A DNA stretch of 64,000 nt from Alkaliphilus flagellatus (GCF_018919215.1 NZ_JAHLQK010000003.1:186001-250000); one strand, 5' to 3'; positions 51,960 to 61,797 are shown, counted from the stretch's first letter. Program-made: numbers and translations. The notes: generated from the sequence alone by a model not told the origin.

Positions 51960-54365
51960 ATGGCGGACAAACCAACAATACTCCCGTACCAAAGAAGCTA
52001 TGTAGAACTAGAAAGTGTAAAACCCATAGGCAAAATAAAAACTATGCCCTTATCTAGTATTAATGTAAATATTGTTTTCCTACATCTAGTAGCCTTCTTA
52101 CTAGGAAGAGCAGGAATACTACAGGGACTAACACCCTTTGGTATAGCCTTTTTTACAGCCCTTAGTCAAAGAGATCGGAAATATGGACTTTTAGGAATAA
52201 CTACATTTTTAGGAATAGTTACAGTCCAAGGGCTTTCCAGTAGTATACCATACGGATTTGCACTGGCAGTAATATATTGCCTGTTTCAATACGTACTAGA
52301 TTTAAGAAAAACAAAAATTTTTAAAGCATCATTAGTAGGGGCAGGCGCCTATCTACTAACCACAGCATTATTTTTATCCTTTACCGGGTTCTATCTATAC
52401 GACTGGATAATAGTTGCTTTCGAAAGCTTGGTAATATTTGTTGTGGTATACATCTCTTCCTATGCCATTCCTGTGGCATTACAAAATACCAATAGGAAGA
52501 TACTATCTACAGAAGAAATTATCTGTATTGCAATTATTACAGCTTTAGTACTATCAGGTATTAATGAAGTATATATATTGGGGCTTTCCCTTAGAAACAT
52601 TTTAGGAATATTAATGACAATTCTATTTGCATACAATGGTGGAGCAAGTATAGGTGCCGCTGTAGGTATAACATTAGGGCTAATAACAAGTATGTCCACA
52701 GGCAGTACTCCAATTGTTATCGGTATATTTGGATTTTCCGGTCTTTTAGCAGGTATATTTAAAGATATAGGAAAGGTAGGTAGTGCCTTCGGCTTTTTAA
52801 TGGGAAATGCAATACTAACCTTCTATATTAACGGATATTATGAAATATTTATTCAATTTAAAGAAGTCGCAGTAGCCTTTGTATTATTTTTAGCTCTGCC
52901 CTATACTTGGATTTCTCAAATGGAGAAGTTTTGCAATACTCGCACAGGTATTTTAAACTCCAGTAAGACCCATAGCGATAGAATGAGAAAACTTACATAC
53001 GAAAAATTAAAGGAATGTGCTACTACCTTTGGAGAACTTTCTACTACCTTCGAAAAAATATCAGAAAAGCAGGAGCTTTTCGCTAATGAAGATTTATCAA
53101 AATTAATTGAAAAAGTAGCAAACAATGTATGTCATAACTGCGGTATGAAAAGAAGCTGCTGGGATCAGAACTTTAACACTACATATCAGGGAATGTTAGA
53201 TATGTTAATTTATATAGAAGAAAAAGGGATGCTACATTACGATGATATACCAAAGCCTATGCAAAAACGGTGCATTAGGATAAAGGCAGTAATGGAGAAA
53301 ATAGCCCATCTTTATGAACTTAGTTATTTAAATATGGTATGGAAGCAAAGGTTAATAGAAAGCAGAGAGCTGGTAGGCGAGCAGCTAAGAGGTGTAGCTA
53401 AAGTAATAGAAGAGCTGGCTATAAATGTTAACGATAAGGTACAATTCGATGTAGACTTAGAAGATTCTATCTATGTTGCTTTAGATAAGGCAGGTTTATC
53501 CGTAAAAAACATTATGGTATCTAATAGTGAGAAAGGAAACTTAGAAATAGTTGTAGATAAAAAACAATGCTACAATCGTGACCATTGTAATGATAAATTC
53601 CTTTCCGTAGTATCTGGGGCAGTAGGAGCAACACTTGTTAAAAAGTCCCGTAACTGTAGTAGACAAGAAGGTAATGAAAGTTGCAGCTTTACATTGGTAG
53701 AAGCCAACAAATATGCCACATGTACAAAATCTGCAGTAGCCATCAAGGAAGGAAACCAGCTGTCAGGGGATAGCCATACCTTTATGGAATTGAAAAATGG
53801 ACAATATATGACAGCCCTTAGCGATGGAATGGGTACAGGAGATAAGGCACACCTACAGTCCAGTGCTACTATAGACATGTTAGAAAAAATGATGGAGGCA
53901 GGTTTTCATAGAGAAATTGCAATTAAAACCATCAATTCAATGTTAATGCTTAAGTCATCAGACGAAATGTTTGCCAGCTTAGATATGACATTAATTGATC
54001 TATATAAAGGAACGGCAGATTTTATTAAGATAGGAAGTTCGCCAAGCTTTATAAAGCGTCAAAATGGAAAGATAGATGAAATTACATCCTCTACTTTACC
54101 TATAGGTATTTTAACGGATATACAGGTTGAAGGTAATATGCAAAACCTAGAAGATGGAGATCTTATAATTACCGTTTCAGATGGAATAATAGACTCCAAT
54201 CAAGAGCAGGGAGAAAAATGGCTTATAGAATTTTTAAAAAATACTAAGTCTTTAAATCCCCAAGAAATTGCAGACGGCATACTCCACAATGCTCTTAAAT
54301 TTACTCAAAACATAGCTACTGACGATTTAACAGTACTAGTAACCAAGGTTTGGGAGGTTAACTAA
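51960..54365 (+). CDS. spoIIE: Stage II sporulation protein E (serine phosphatase)
   Basis: 801 residues. The first 330 residues hold about ten membrane helices, followed by a central FtsZ-interacting region with a Cys cluster (CHNCGMKRSCWD near 395). The C-terminal PP2C-type phosphatase has ALSDGMGTGDKA and VSDGIIDSN with metal-binding Asp residues. SpoIIE acts at the polar septum and dephosphorylates SpoIIAA to free SigF in the forespore. Its promoter has the Spo0A-dependent layout. GGAAGGTG precedes the ATG. Confidence 0.97.
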   Translation: MADKPTILPYQRSYVELESVKPIGKIKTMPLSSINVNIVFLHLVAFLLGRAGILQGLTPFGIAFFTALSQRDRKYGLLGITTFLGIVTVQGLSSSIPYGFALAVIYCLFQYVLDLRKTKIFKASLVGAGAYLLTTALFLSFTGFYLYDWIIVAFESLVIFVVVYISSYAIPVALQNTNRKILSTEEIICIAIITALVLSGINEVYILGLSLRNILGILMTILFAYNGGASIGAAVGITLGLITSMSTGSTPIVIGIFGFSGLLAGIFKDIGKVGSAFGFLMGNAILTFYINGYYEIFIQFKEVAVAFVLFLALPYTWISQMEKFCNTRTGILNSSKTHSDRMRKLTYEKLKECATTFGELSTTFEKISEKQELFANEDLSKLIEKVANNVCHNCGMKRSCWDQNFNTTYQGMLDMLIYIEEKGMLHYDDIPKPMQKRCIRIKAVMEKIAHLYELSYLNMVWKQRLIESRELVGEQLRGVAKVIEELAINVNDKVQFDVDLEDSIYVALDKAGLSVKNIMVSNSEKGNLEIVVDKKQCYNRDHCNDKFLSVVSGAVGATLVKKSRNCSRQEGNESCSFTLVEANKYATCTKSAVAIKEGNQLSGDSHTFMELKNGQYMTALSDGMGTGDKAHLQSSATIDMLEKMMEAGFHREIAIKTINSMLMLKSSDEMFASLDMTLIDLYKGTADFIKIGSSPSFIKRQNGKIDEITSSTLPIGILTDIQVEGNMQNLEDGDLIITVSDGIIDSNQEQGEKWLIEFLKNTKSLNPQEIADGILHNALKFTQNIATDDLTVLVTKVWEVN

Positions 54366-54396
54366 GTAACTATAAAAAATATATAAACTAAAAAAG

Positions 54397-54440
54397 AACC
54401 CCTTCTTACGAAACATTATCGAAGAAGGGGTTACTTTTGT
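54397..54440. terminator. Bidirectional terminator between spoIIE and the small SLH gene
   Basis: AACCCCTTCTT (54397-54407) pairs with AAGAAGGGGTT (54422-54432). T-rich tails flank it on both strands. Confidence 0.9.
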
Positions 54441-54470
54441 TTATTTTATTTAAGGGAGAATTAATAACTA

Positions 54471-55031
54471 TTATTTAGTCACTGGAACCGTTAGAGCATT
54501 ATTAACTATAACAGCAATTTGTCCACGATTAATAGGAGTATTAGGAGATAATTTAATGTTTTTATCAAGTCCTAAATCCTTAGCCTTATTAATGTAGTTA
54601 TTAGGCCACTCGCCTTGAACGTACTTTTCATAACCTAATATACGAATAATAACAGCCAGAGCCTGAACATATGTGATTTGTTCTTCAGGTCTAAAGGTTT
54701 TGTCCTCAAACCCTTTAATTAAATTTTGTGAAGTAGCAATATTAACATAGCCAGAAGCCCAATGATTTGCTGTCACATCTTTAAAGGCTGTATTTCCCTT
54801 ACGGCTCTCTTGTAAATTCTCTAGGCCCTCTATTCTAACTGCTAATGCAGCAAATTCAGCCCGTGTAATGTTTTTATCAAGCCTTAGGGTGTTGTCCTCG
54901 TAGCCAGTATAAAGGCCAAGTTTTCTTAAATATTCTCCTGCCTGCTCCTCTACAGATAAAGCATGAGTAACATTTAGAGAAAAACTAAACAACAATAAAA
55001 AACATAAAAAAACAGATAAGATCTTTCTCAT
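54471..55031 (-). CDS. Small secreted protein made only of SLH repeats
   Basis: 186 residues: signal peptide MRKILSVFLCFLLLFSFSLN then three SLH repeats filling the protein (ITRAEFAALAVRIEGL, WASGYVNIATSQNLIKGFED, YVQALAVIIRILGYEKYV, PINRGQIAVIVNNAL). No other domain is present, so it is a wall-binding module without an effector. The ATG at 55031 follows GAGGTGAG. It is divergent from the large S-layer protein gene, with about 540 bases between. Confidence 0.85.
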   Translation of the reverse strand: MRKILSVFLCFLLLFSFSLNVTHALSVEEQAGEYLRKLGLYTGYEDNTLRLDKNITRAEFAALAVRIEGLENLQESRKGNTAFKDVTANHWASGYVNIATSQNLIKGFEDKTFRPEEQITYVQALAVIIRILGYEKYVQGEWPNNYINKAKDLGLDKNIKLSPNTPINRGQIAVIVNNALTVPVTK

Positions 55032-55386
55032 AGTGCTCACCTCTTTCGTATTACATAACAACTAAAGATCTTATAAGTATTATAACAGATGTATAGATAG
55101 TGTTATATTAAGGTTATATTACAAAAAAAAATTAAAAATAAAAAAATTTTATGTACAAGCAGGACTTTTTACAAAAGTAAAGAATATATATTAAGTATTA
55201 CGGATTATACCGTCAATTTATAATGGTAGTAACAAAGATGAAAGTAAATTGTAATGATACTGTAATGGTATTTTTACCGCTTTAGGTGTATAATTGTTAG
55301 TGTGAAGGTTGCTTAGAGAGCTAATGCTTGAATAACTAACTATCTAAAGAGAATATTACAGTTATATTACAATCTTCATCTTTACA

Positions 55387-55415
55387 TTGACCAAGTAATA
55401 GGTCGATGGTATAAT
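55387..55415 (+). promoter_or_regulatory. Strong promoter of the large SLH protein gene
   Basis: TTGACC (55387-55392) and TATAAT (55410-55415) with a 17-bp spacer, predicting a start near 55422 and a leader of about 150 bases. A second TATAAT near 55290 may be an additional promoter. Between 55032 and 55386 there is AT-rich DNA with no gene. Confidence 0.7.
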
Positions 55416-55469
55416 TCTTGATATAGTATGCGATGACATTACATAAAACGGTTGTAGTCGCATCTATAT

Positions 55470-55522
55470 AATTTTAAAGCTGGTCGGTTTTTATGAGAGG
55501 GGTTACGACCAAGCTTAAAATT
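55470..55522 (+). promoter_or_regulatory. Hairpin in the leader of the large SLH protein mRNA
   Basis: AATTTTAA, GCT and GGTCG (55470-55486) pair with CGACC, AGC and TTAAAATT (55506-55522), interrupted by single-base bulges. No T run follows, so it is not a terminator; leader hairpins of this kind stabilise S-layer mRNAs in other bacteria. Confidence 0.55.
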
Positions 55523-55569
55523 TAACCCACTCTAAAAAAGAAACCAATATCAAGAAGGAGGAACACATA

Positions 55570-58404
55570 ATGAAGAAAGTATTATCATTTATACTTGTAC
55601 TTTCAATGGTACTTGGAAGCTTCGGTATGGCTTTCGCAGCTCCAGCAGCAGGTAGTGATATCGCTGGACACCAAAACGAAAAAGCTATCCTAAGACTAAA
55701 CAAACTAGGTATCGTTAAAGGTGACGACAGAGGATTCGCTCCAGATGCTAGCATCACAAGAGCAGAATTTGCAGTATTAGTAGTAAGAGCCTTAGGATTA
55801 GAAGGTTCTGCTAACGTAGCAAAAGGGGAAACTCAATTTACAGACGTAACAATGACAAACGGATATGACTGGGCTACAGGAGCAATCAACGTAGCTACTA
55901 GATTAGGATATATCCAAGGTTACGGAAATGGTAAATTTGGACCTGGAGACAATATCAAATACGAAGATGCAATTACATTACTTGTTAGAATTTTAGGATA
56001 TGAGCCTGCTGCACAAGAAAAAGGTGGATACCCAGTAGGTTACTTAGTAGTTGCAGAGCAAGATATTGATATGACAGATCACGTTAAAGGAAATACAGGA
56101 GAAGCAGCTACAAGAGGAGCTGTATTCCAATTATTAGATAACGCTTTAACAAAACCACTTATGATCCAAACTGGATATGGTGATGAAAAGAAATATGTAG
56201 TTTCTGGACAAAAAGGTACTGGTACAGAAAAACAAACAATTTTAACAAACAAATTAGGTATTGATGAAATCGAAGGTAGAGTAACAGCTAACTTCAGAGT
56301 AAGCAGCAGATTAAAAGCTAATGAAATTGAAATTACTATTGTAGAAGACAAAAAAGCAACAACAGAAAAATACAAAGTATCTGAAGACATAGATGTAGAT
56401 GCTTTATTAGGATTAGAAGTAACAGCTTGGGAAGATAAAGATGATGTATTATTTAGATATGAAGTAGACACTGACGAAGAAGATGTTATTTACGATACAG
56501 TTGCTAAAGCTGGAGCAAGTGAAAAAGAAGTAAAACTTGTTGTTGAAGATGATGAGTTTGAATGGGCTGACGACGCTAAAGTATACGTAAATAATAAAGA
56601 AGTAAAAGCAAAAGACTTTGACGAAATTAAAGACTATGCATACGGTAGAGTTGTATTAGATGAATACGGTGATGTAGCATTTGCATATTTCTTTGAGTTT
56701 GATGCAAAAATGCAAGGTATGGCTTTAAAAGTGAAAGACGATGAAATTGAGTTCATAAGCATCGATACTGCAGACGAAGACTTAATTGAACTTGATAAAG
56801 CAGAAAAAGTTTATGTATTTAATGCTGATTTCTCAGCTGCTTCTTTAAAAGATATTAAAGAAGGAACTGCAGTATTCGGATGGATAGATGGAGATGACAA
56901 CTACTACATCGTAATCAAAAATGAAGTAGTAGAAGGAAAACTTGAATCTGTAAGAGTAAGAGACGGTAGACTTACTATTGATGGAAAGAACATCGGAAAA
57001 GCTCCTATAGCAATTTACTCTGACAACGAAGGAAAAGAGTACAAAGAATGGTTAACAGATAGCGCAACAAGTGAAAATGATATTGAAGATTTCGTTGATG
57101 AGAAAATCAAGGTAATACTTGACTTAGCTGGAAAAGCTATGGTGTTAACAACAGATGCTAACGTTACAAGCAATACTGTATATGGTCTTGCTACTCATTT
57201 AAAAGATGACAGCAGAAGCCCTATATTAACAGTATTCACTAGCGAAGGTAAAGAAATAGAATACAAATTTGAAGATAGAGCAGATGCAAGAAAATTAGGT
57301 ACTTGGATAGAAAATATAGACAAAGCAGGAAATAAAGACGAGTACACAGCAGTAGAGTTTAAGTTAAACAAAGATGGAGAAATAGCTAAAGGTGAAATAA
57401 AAGCAAACGCTACTGAAAGCACATTAGATGCTAAGGAATCTAAAGATAAATATGTATCAGTTGGCGGCAAAAAATACTATATTAGAGAAAACACAGTAGT
57501 AGTTAAAGCTCTTAATAATAAAGAAAAACAAGAACTTAAGCCTTCTCTAATTAAGTATGATGACATTGTTAACAGAAGCATCGCTGCAGGAGAACAAGCG
57601 ATTATAATAGGTGAAGAAGGTAAAAACGCAGATTTAATCGTATTTGTTAATCCAGCATTTGAAGCTAAGGATGATGTGAAACACGGATTAGTAACTGGTG
57701 ATGTAAACAGCAAAGGTGGAAAATATAGAGTTGAAATCGCTGTGGCTGGAGAAGCAAAAGCAGTAGAATATATTGTTGATAGTAGAACTGCTGTTAAAAA
57801 AGGTGATTTAGTTAAATTTAGCTTAAACAACAAAGGTGAAGTAACAGATATAGAGAGCTTTAATGCCAATGATAAATCTGAGGTAGTTAAAGTAGACGCT
57901 AGAGATTCTGATTACTTACAAATTGGTGGAAAATGGAAATTAGTTGATAAGAATGCTGTAATCTACCAAGTAGATAAAGATGGTAAGTTAGATGGAACTT
58001 CAAGATTAAATAGAATTTCTAGCAAAGACACAGTTGTTTTCGTAGAAGATAAAGATGGAGTAATACAAGTACTTGTAGTAACAACTGAGTTTACAAAAGA
58101 AGCTGGTAATGGAAATACAACACCAGAAGGAACTGTAACAGCTAAAGTATATGGTAAATATGATGCAAGTGAAACAAAAATTACATTCGAAGTAAAAGAT
58201 AAAGATAATAATTGGAATGTAACTACTGAGTATGAAATTACTAAAGATACTATTTTTGTAGACATTGATGGTAAAGTTGTTGAAAGTATTAGAGATAATA
58301 CAACACCAGTAAGAAATGCAATAGCAAAAGTAGGAAATAAAGTGATTGAAGTTGTATTAACAAAAAACAAGACAGTTGATTCTATATATCAAATTGAAAA
58401 ATAG
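55570..58404 (+). CDS. S-layer-type protein with three N-terminal SLH domains
   Basis: 944 residues. Signal peptide MKKVLSFILVLSMVLGSFGM ending AFA; three SLH repeats at about 27-205 (ITRAEFAVLVVRALGL, IQGYGNGKFGPGDNIKYEDA, VRILGYEP, AATRGAVFQLLDNAL); then a long beta-rich, Lys/Asp/Glu-rich region without cysteine or recognisable enzyme motifs. Strong promoter, long structured leader, AAGGAGG, and a codon choice that uses more C-ending codons at the 5' end than its neighbours all point to high expression. It is probably the major S-layer protein or a close relative. Confidence 0.85.
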   Translation: MKKVLSFILVLSMVLGSFGMAFAAPAAGSDIAGHQNEKAILRLNKLGIVKGDDRGFAPDASITRAEFAVLVVRALGLEGSANVAKGETQFTDVTMTNGYDWATGAINVATRLGYIQGYGNGKFGPGDNIKYEDAITLLVRILGYEPAAQEKGGYPVGYLVVAEQDIDMTDHVKGNTGEAATRGAVFQLLDNALTKPLMIQTGYGDEKKYVVSGQKGTGTEKQTILTNKLGIDEIEGRVTANFRVSSRLKANEIEITIVEDKKATTEKYKVSEDIDVDALLGLEVTAWEDKDDVLFRYEVDTDEEDVIYDTVAKAGASEKEVKLVVEDDEFEWADDAKVYVNNKEVKAKDFDEIKDYAYGRVVLDEYGDVAFAYFFEFDAKMQGMALKVKDDEIEFISIDTADEDLIELDKAEKVYVFNADFSAASLKDIKEGTAVFGWIDGDDNYYIVIKNEVVEGKLESVRVRDGRLTIDGKNIGKAPIAIYSDNEGKEYKEWLTDSATSENDIEDFVDEKIKVILDLAGKAMVLTTDANVTSNTVYGLATHLKDDSRSPILTVFTSEGKEIEYKFEDRADARKLGTWIENIDKAGNKDEYTAVEFKLNKDGEIAKGEIKANATESTLDAKESKDKYVSVGGKKYYIRENTVVVKALNNKEKQELKPSLIKYDDIVNRSIAAGEQAIIIGEEGKNADLIVFVNPAFEAKDDVKHGLVTGDVNSKGGKYRVEIAVAGEAKAVEYIVDSRTAVKKGDLVKFSLNNKGEVTDIESFNANDKSEVVKVDARDSDYLQIGGKWKLVDKNAVIYQVDKDGKLDGTSRLNRISSKDTVVFVEDKDGVIQVLVVTTEFTKEAGNGNTTPEGTVTAKVYGKYDASETKITFEVKDKDNNWNVTTEYEITKDTIFVDIDGKVVESIRDNTTPVRNAIAKVGNKVIEVVLTKNKTVDSIYQIEK

Positions 58405-58424
58405 TAATTAAGCAATCCATTTAG

Positions 58425-58458
58425 AAAGTTCCTTGGGATATCCTAAGGAACTTTTTTT
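58425..58458 (+). terminator. Terminator after the large SLH protein gene
   Basis: AAAGTTCCTT (58425-58434) pairs with AAGGAACTTT (58445-58454), with T7. Confidence 0.93.
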
Positions 58459-58496
58459 GCTTATAGCCCTTTATCAACTGTTGCTAGAGGACAAAA

Positions 58497-58680
58497 ATGA
58501 AAAAACAAATAATTATTAAATATAATCTTAGGTTTAGGAATTATTCTCTGGGCTTTCATTATGGCTAAATTTTATGTAACAGGTATTTTGCCTTTAAATA
58601 CTATTATTACGACGCGACTAGATCGAGTTTTTATGGACATAATAATACAAAGGAATATTGCAAACTATTACTTGGTTTAA
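58497..58680 (+). pseudogene. Small membrane protein gene with a one-base frameshift
   Basis: An ATG at 58497 with AGAGGA upstream opens MKKQIIIKY, but that frame soon stops. From 58525 another frame continues for 51 codons to TAA at 58680 (ILGLGIILWAFIMAKFYVTG then ILPLNTIITTRLDRVFM), a convincing membrane helix plus soluble tail. Removing one base near 58522-58525 joins them into about 60 residues. The stop lies 16 bases before the next gene, with that gene's GAGGAGG between. It may be a decayed gene, a sequencing error or true frameshifting; the family is not recognised. Confidence 0.55.
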
Positions 58681-58696
58681 AGAGGAGGCACTACAT

Positions 58697-59158
58697 ATGA
58701 AAAAATTGTTATTTTTACTTTGTATTATTTTATTTTTAGCTTTCGGTATTGGTTGTGTCCGTAATGAAAATCCAGATAATGTTGTACCAGATAATAATGT
58801 TGTGCCAGGGAAGACCCCCAACATAACAGAAGAAACTCTTACAGGAAGTGCTAGTATTATTGAAAAGTATAAAGAAATAGAGTATGCAGAGGCTTACGTG
58901 GAAAATAACAAGTTAATTTTATACCTAATACCTATAAATAAAGATGTACCAAAAGAAAGAGTAAGGGAAATAGGCATATCTTTTTTAAAGGCTTTATCTG
59001 GATATACAGTAAATGAAGGGTTAAAAGGCCCTACAGATGAATCCTACGGCGAGATATATGACTACTATAATGTAGAGATATTAGTAGAGGGAGAGAATGG
59101 AACAATAATAGATAAAGGTACTAAGAGCAAAGGGAAAAATGAAATTAAATGGCAGTAA
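58697..59158 (+). CDS. Small lipoprotein of unknown function
   Basis: 153 residues. Lipoprotein signal MKKLLFLLCIILFLAFGIGC with Cys20 as the acylated residue. A short Asn/Pro/Val linker follows, then a compact domain of about 100 residues (AYVENNKLILYLIPINKDVP, VREIGISFLKALSGYTVNEG) with an alpha/beta look. No family recognised. GAGGAGG precedes the ATG. It overlaps the acyltransferase gene by 20 bases, so they are probably coexpressed. Confidence 0.75.
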   Translation: MKKLLFLLCIILFLAFGIGCVRNENPDNVVPDNNVVPGKTPNITEETLTGSASIIEKYKEIEYAEAYVENNKLILYLIPINKDVPKERVREIGISFLKALSGYTVNEGLKGPTDESYGEIYDYYNVEILVEGENGTIIDKGTKSKGKNEIKWQ

Positions 59159-60224
59159 TAAGAAAGCTTCTAGGATTCTATATATAGATATATTGCGAGT
59201 AGTATCAATTTTTACAGTAGTAATACTACATGTATCCGCACCTTTTGTAGAAAATCTATATATTAATGGAATTAAAAGTTGGTGGGCAGGAAACATATTA
59301 GATTCTGCTACTAGATGGTGTGTACCTGTCCTAATAATGATTAGTGGAAAGCTAATGCTAGGTAATAATAAAGAAATAGAAATATTTCCGTTTCTAAATA
59401 AAAGACTAAAAAAAATATTTATTCCTCTTATTTTTTGGAGCTTTATATATATGATCTGGTATAACAACTTGCTTTGGGGATGGAACTTATCCCTATTTAA
59501 AACCTTTATAAGAAATCTTTATGAAGATAATATATATATACATCTGTGGTATCTTTACACTATAGTAGGTCTTTATTTAGTTACGCCTATTATTAAAATT
59601 TACATAAATAATGATAAGAATTGTAGTGTAAAGTACTTTCTAAGCATTTGGTTTTTGGCTAATGGTATAATAGGATTTTTAGAAAAGTTTACTAACCTAA
59701 AAATAGGTTTTAATCTAAGTTTTTTTCATTGGAGCATTGGATACTATATTTTAGGTTTATTTTTAGATAGGACAAATCTTAGTAAAAGGCTAGTAAATAT
59801 AATACATATCCTTGGTTTTGTTGGGTTAATAATAACTATAGTTGGTACATACATAACCACTAAAAATAATGATGGAAACTATGTGCCCCACTTTTATTCA
59901 TACTTTGCACCTAATGTTATATTTATGAGTATAAGTATATTTTTGTTATTTAAAAATATTGATTGGGAAAAATTCATTAATAAAAAATTATATTTATATA
60001 AGCTTATTTTAACCCTTAGTAATACAAGCTTTGGGATATACTTAGTGCATTTACTTGTACTAGACATTATATCATCAGGAGTTATTGGAATAACCCTAGA
60101 TTCATTTTTATTTAATCCTATAATAGGAATACCTTTAGTAAGTGTTATCACATTTTTACTATCCTATTTTGTAGTAATTATTTTTCAAAAGATACCCTTA
60201 CTAAATAGGACTGTTCCTAAATAG
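59139..60224 (+). CDS. Acyltransferase family 3 membrane protein
   Basis: 361 residues with about ten membrane helices, Acyl_transf_3 (OatA/NodX-like) family. The family start is clear: ILYIDILRVVSIFTVVILHVSAPF with the conserved His near residue 31, followed by WWAGNILDSATRWCVPVLIMISG. Such enzymes add O-acetyl or other acyl groups to wall polymers or exported glycans. There is no SGNH domain, so it is the integral part alone. Starts inside the lipoprotein gene and ends at a terminator. Confidence 0.88.
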   Translation: MKLNGSNKKASRILYIDILRVVSIFTVVILHVSAPFVENLYINGIKSWWAGNILDSATRWCVPVLIMISGKLMLGNNKEIEIFPFLNKRLKKIFIPLIFWSFIYMIWYNNLLWGWNLSLFKTFIRNLYEDNIYIHLWYLYTIVGLYLVTPIIKIYINNDKNCSVKYFLSIWFLANGIIGFLEKFTNLKIGFNLSFFHWSIGYYILGLFLDRTNLSKRLVNIIHILGFVGLIITIVGTYITTKNNDGNYVPHFYSYFAPNVIFMSISIFLLFKNIDWEKFINKKLYLYKLILTLSNTSFGIYLVHLLVLDIISSGVIGITLDSFLFNPIIGIPLVSVITFLLSYFVVIIFQKIPLLNRTVPK

Positions 60225-60283
60225 TATTATACAAAATAAATAGAAATAAATAACTTCAAGTGATAAATATCGACTTATTAAGA

Positions 60284-60316
60284 AGATAGTAGAAAGAAAA
60301 GCCTACTGTCTTTTTT
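60284..60316 (+). terminator. Terminator after the acyltransferase gene
   Basis: AGATAGTAG (60284-60292) pairs with CTACTGTCT (60303-60311) with one G-T pair, then T6. Confidence 0.85.
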
Positions 60317-60359
60317 GATTTAGTGAATTAATTATATAATTTTTGTAAAAAATGAATTG

Positions 60360-60415
60360 TTGACAGAAAATTTTTTAAAATATATGATACTATTATATTA
60401 ATAAAGTACAATAGT
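60360..60415 (+). promoter_or_regulatory. Promoter and TetR-type operator of the TolC-like gene
   Basis: TTGACA (60360-60365) and TATGAT (60383-60388) with a 17-bp spacer. Directly after the -10 lies ACTATTATAT-taataaa-GTACAATAGT (60389-60415), an inverted repeat of 10-base arms. Nearly the same box is found before the tetR gene (61851-61907). Repression by the TetR protein is the obvious inference. Confidence 0.8.
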
Positions 60416-60516
60416 ATTCTTTTTTAATAACTTGTTACTGGAAAAAGAATAACTAAAGGTATATAATAATAGAAAAGTTTAATACGTAATGAATAAAGAA
60501 AAAGAGGAGGCCGAAA

Positions 60517-61716
60517 ATGAATTTCAAAAAATTTATTGCAATGGGTACATTAATTACTTTAACCGTAGTAAGTAACGGTGTACCTACATTTGCTACAGAA
60601 CAAGCTACAGGGAAAGAGTATAATGAAAGTGTGAAACAGGAATACATAGATAAACAAGCGAATACAATAACTTTAAGCTTAGAAGAAGCAGTAGAATATG
60701 CGCTTGAAAATAGTAAGGATATAATAATTCAAAATATAGAACTTGAGAAAGCAGAACTTGCCTATAAGCAAGGGATAAAAGATGCAAAAAATAACGAAAG
60801 AATTATAGATGATATACCTACAGGAGAGATAGACTCTGTTAGTAGAGAACTAATAGACACAGGAGTTCCTAGAAGATCAGTTGAATTAACTTATCAAGTA
60901 GCTCAGTGGAATTTGAAAATAAAAGAAAATCAAATTAAATATAATGTTGAAAAATCTTATTTTGATTTATCTCAAGTGAAGAAAGAGGTTGAAATTGCTG
61001 AGGAAAATCTTAATCTAACTCAAAAGCAATATAATAGTGGGAAGTTAAAGTATGATGTTGGAATTATTTCAGAGCAAGAGCTATTAGGGCTTGAAATGGG
61101 TTTATCTAAAGCCCAAACTGCATATGACTCTGCTAAAGTATACTATGATTTACAGCTAATGAACTTTCAAAATACATCAGGATTAACATTTGACAAAGAG
61201 GTTGTTTTAATAGACAGCATAGAATATAAGGAATATGAGCCTATTAATATAAAAGAGTCTATAAAACAAGCAATAGAGAATAACACAATGGTAAAGATAG
61301 GACAAGAAAGCTATGAACTATCAGAGCTAACCTTTGATGCTATAAAGATTAAGTATCCTGATATTACATATAAATACAAAGAGCAAGAGGCAGAAGTAGC
61401 AAAAGCAGCAAAAAATTTAGAAACTGTTAAAAATGGAGTTGAAATGGGTGTTAGAGCTGCTTATTTAAACTTATTAACAGCTGAAAAGCAAATTAAGACA
61501 CTTGAAAAAAATATTGAGCAAGCAGAAAGAATGGCACGTTTAGCAGAGGTAAGTTTAGATCTAGGTCAAGGTACTTCTATAGAGGTATTACAAGCCAATC
61601 TTAATTTAATGAGTGCAAAGAAAGACTTATCTAGCCAAATTCATGCATTTAATATGGCTTTATTAGATTATGAATATAGTATTGGTATTGGAAAAACTCC
61701 TATTAGCGGTATGTAA
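60517..61716 (+). CDS. TolC-family (outer membrane efflux-like) secreted protein
   Basis: 399 residues. Signal peptide MNFKKFIAMGTLITLTVVSN ending TFA. The mature part shows the TolC pattern, two related halves each starting with a helix such as ITLSLEEAVEYALENSKDII and PINIKESIKQAIENNTMVKI, with long coiled coils (QVKKEVEIAEENLNLTQKQY, KQIKTLEKNIEQAERMARLA). It lacks obvious beta-strands long enough for an outer-membrane barrel. In a presumably single-membrane spore former it may act as a wall-spanning or adaptor component for the ABC exporter encoded downstream. The two share a near-identical operator. AGGAGG precedes the ATG. Confidence 0.85.
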   Translation: MNFKKFIAMGTLITLTVVSNGVPTFATEQATGKEYNESVKQEYIDKQANTITLSLEEAVEYALENSKDIIIQNIELEKAELAYKQGIKDAKNNERIIDDIPTGEIDSVSRELIDTGVPRRSVELTYQVAQWNLKIKENQIKYNVEKSYFDLSQVKKEVEIAEENLNLTQKQYNSGKLKYDVGIISEQELLGLEMGLSKAQTAYDSAKVYYDLQLMNFQNTSGLTFDKEVVLIDSIEYKEYEPINIKESIKQAIENNTMVKIGQESYELSELTFDAIKIKYPDITYKYKEQEAEVAKAAKNLETVKNGVEMGVRAAYLNLLTAEKQIKTLEKNIEQAERMARLAEVSLDLGQGTSIEVLQANLNLMSAKKDLSSQIHAFNMALLDYEYSIGIGKTPISGM

Positions 61717-61797
61717 ATTGGTTAGCTTCAATTAATATAGAAATACAATTATTAGATAATCATTAAATACAACAAATTAATAATATAATTTAATAAA

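Noticed and set aside
58405-58696. Idea that the frameshifted frame is the N terminus of the downstream lipoprotein
   Set aside because: The lipoprotein has its own strong ribosome binding site, start and signal peptide at 58697.
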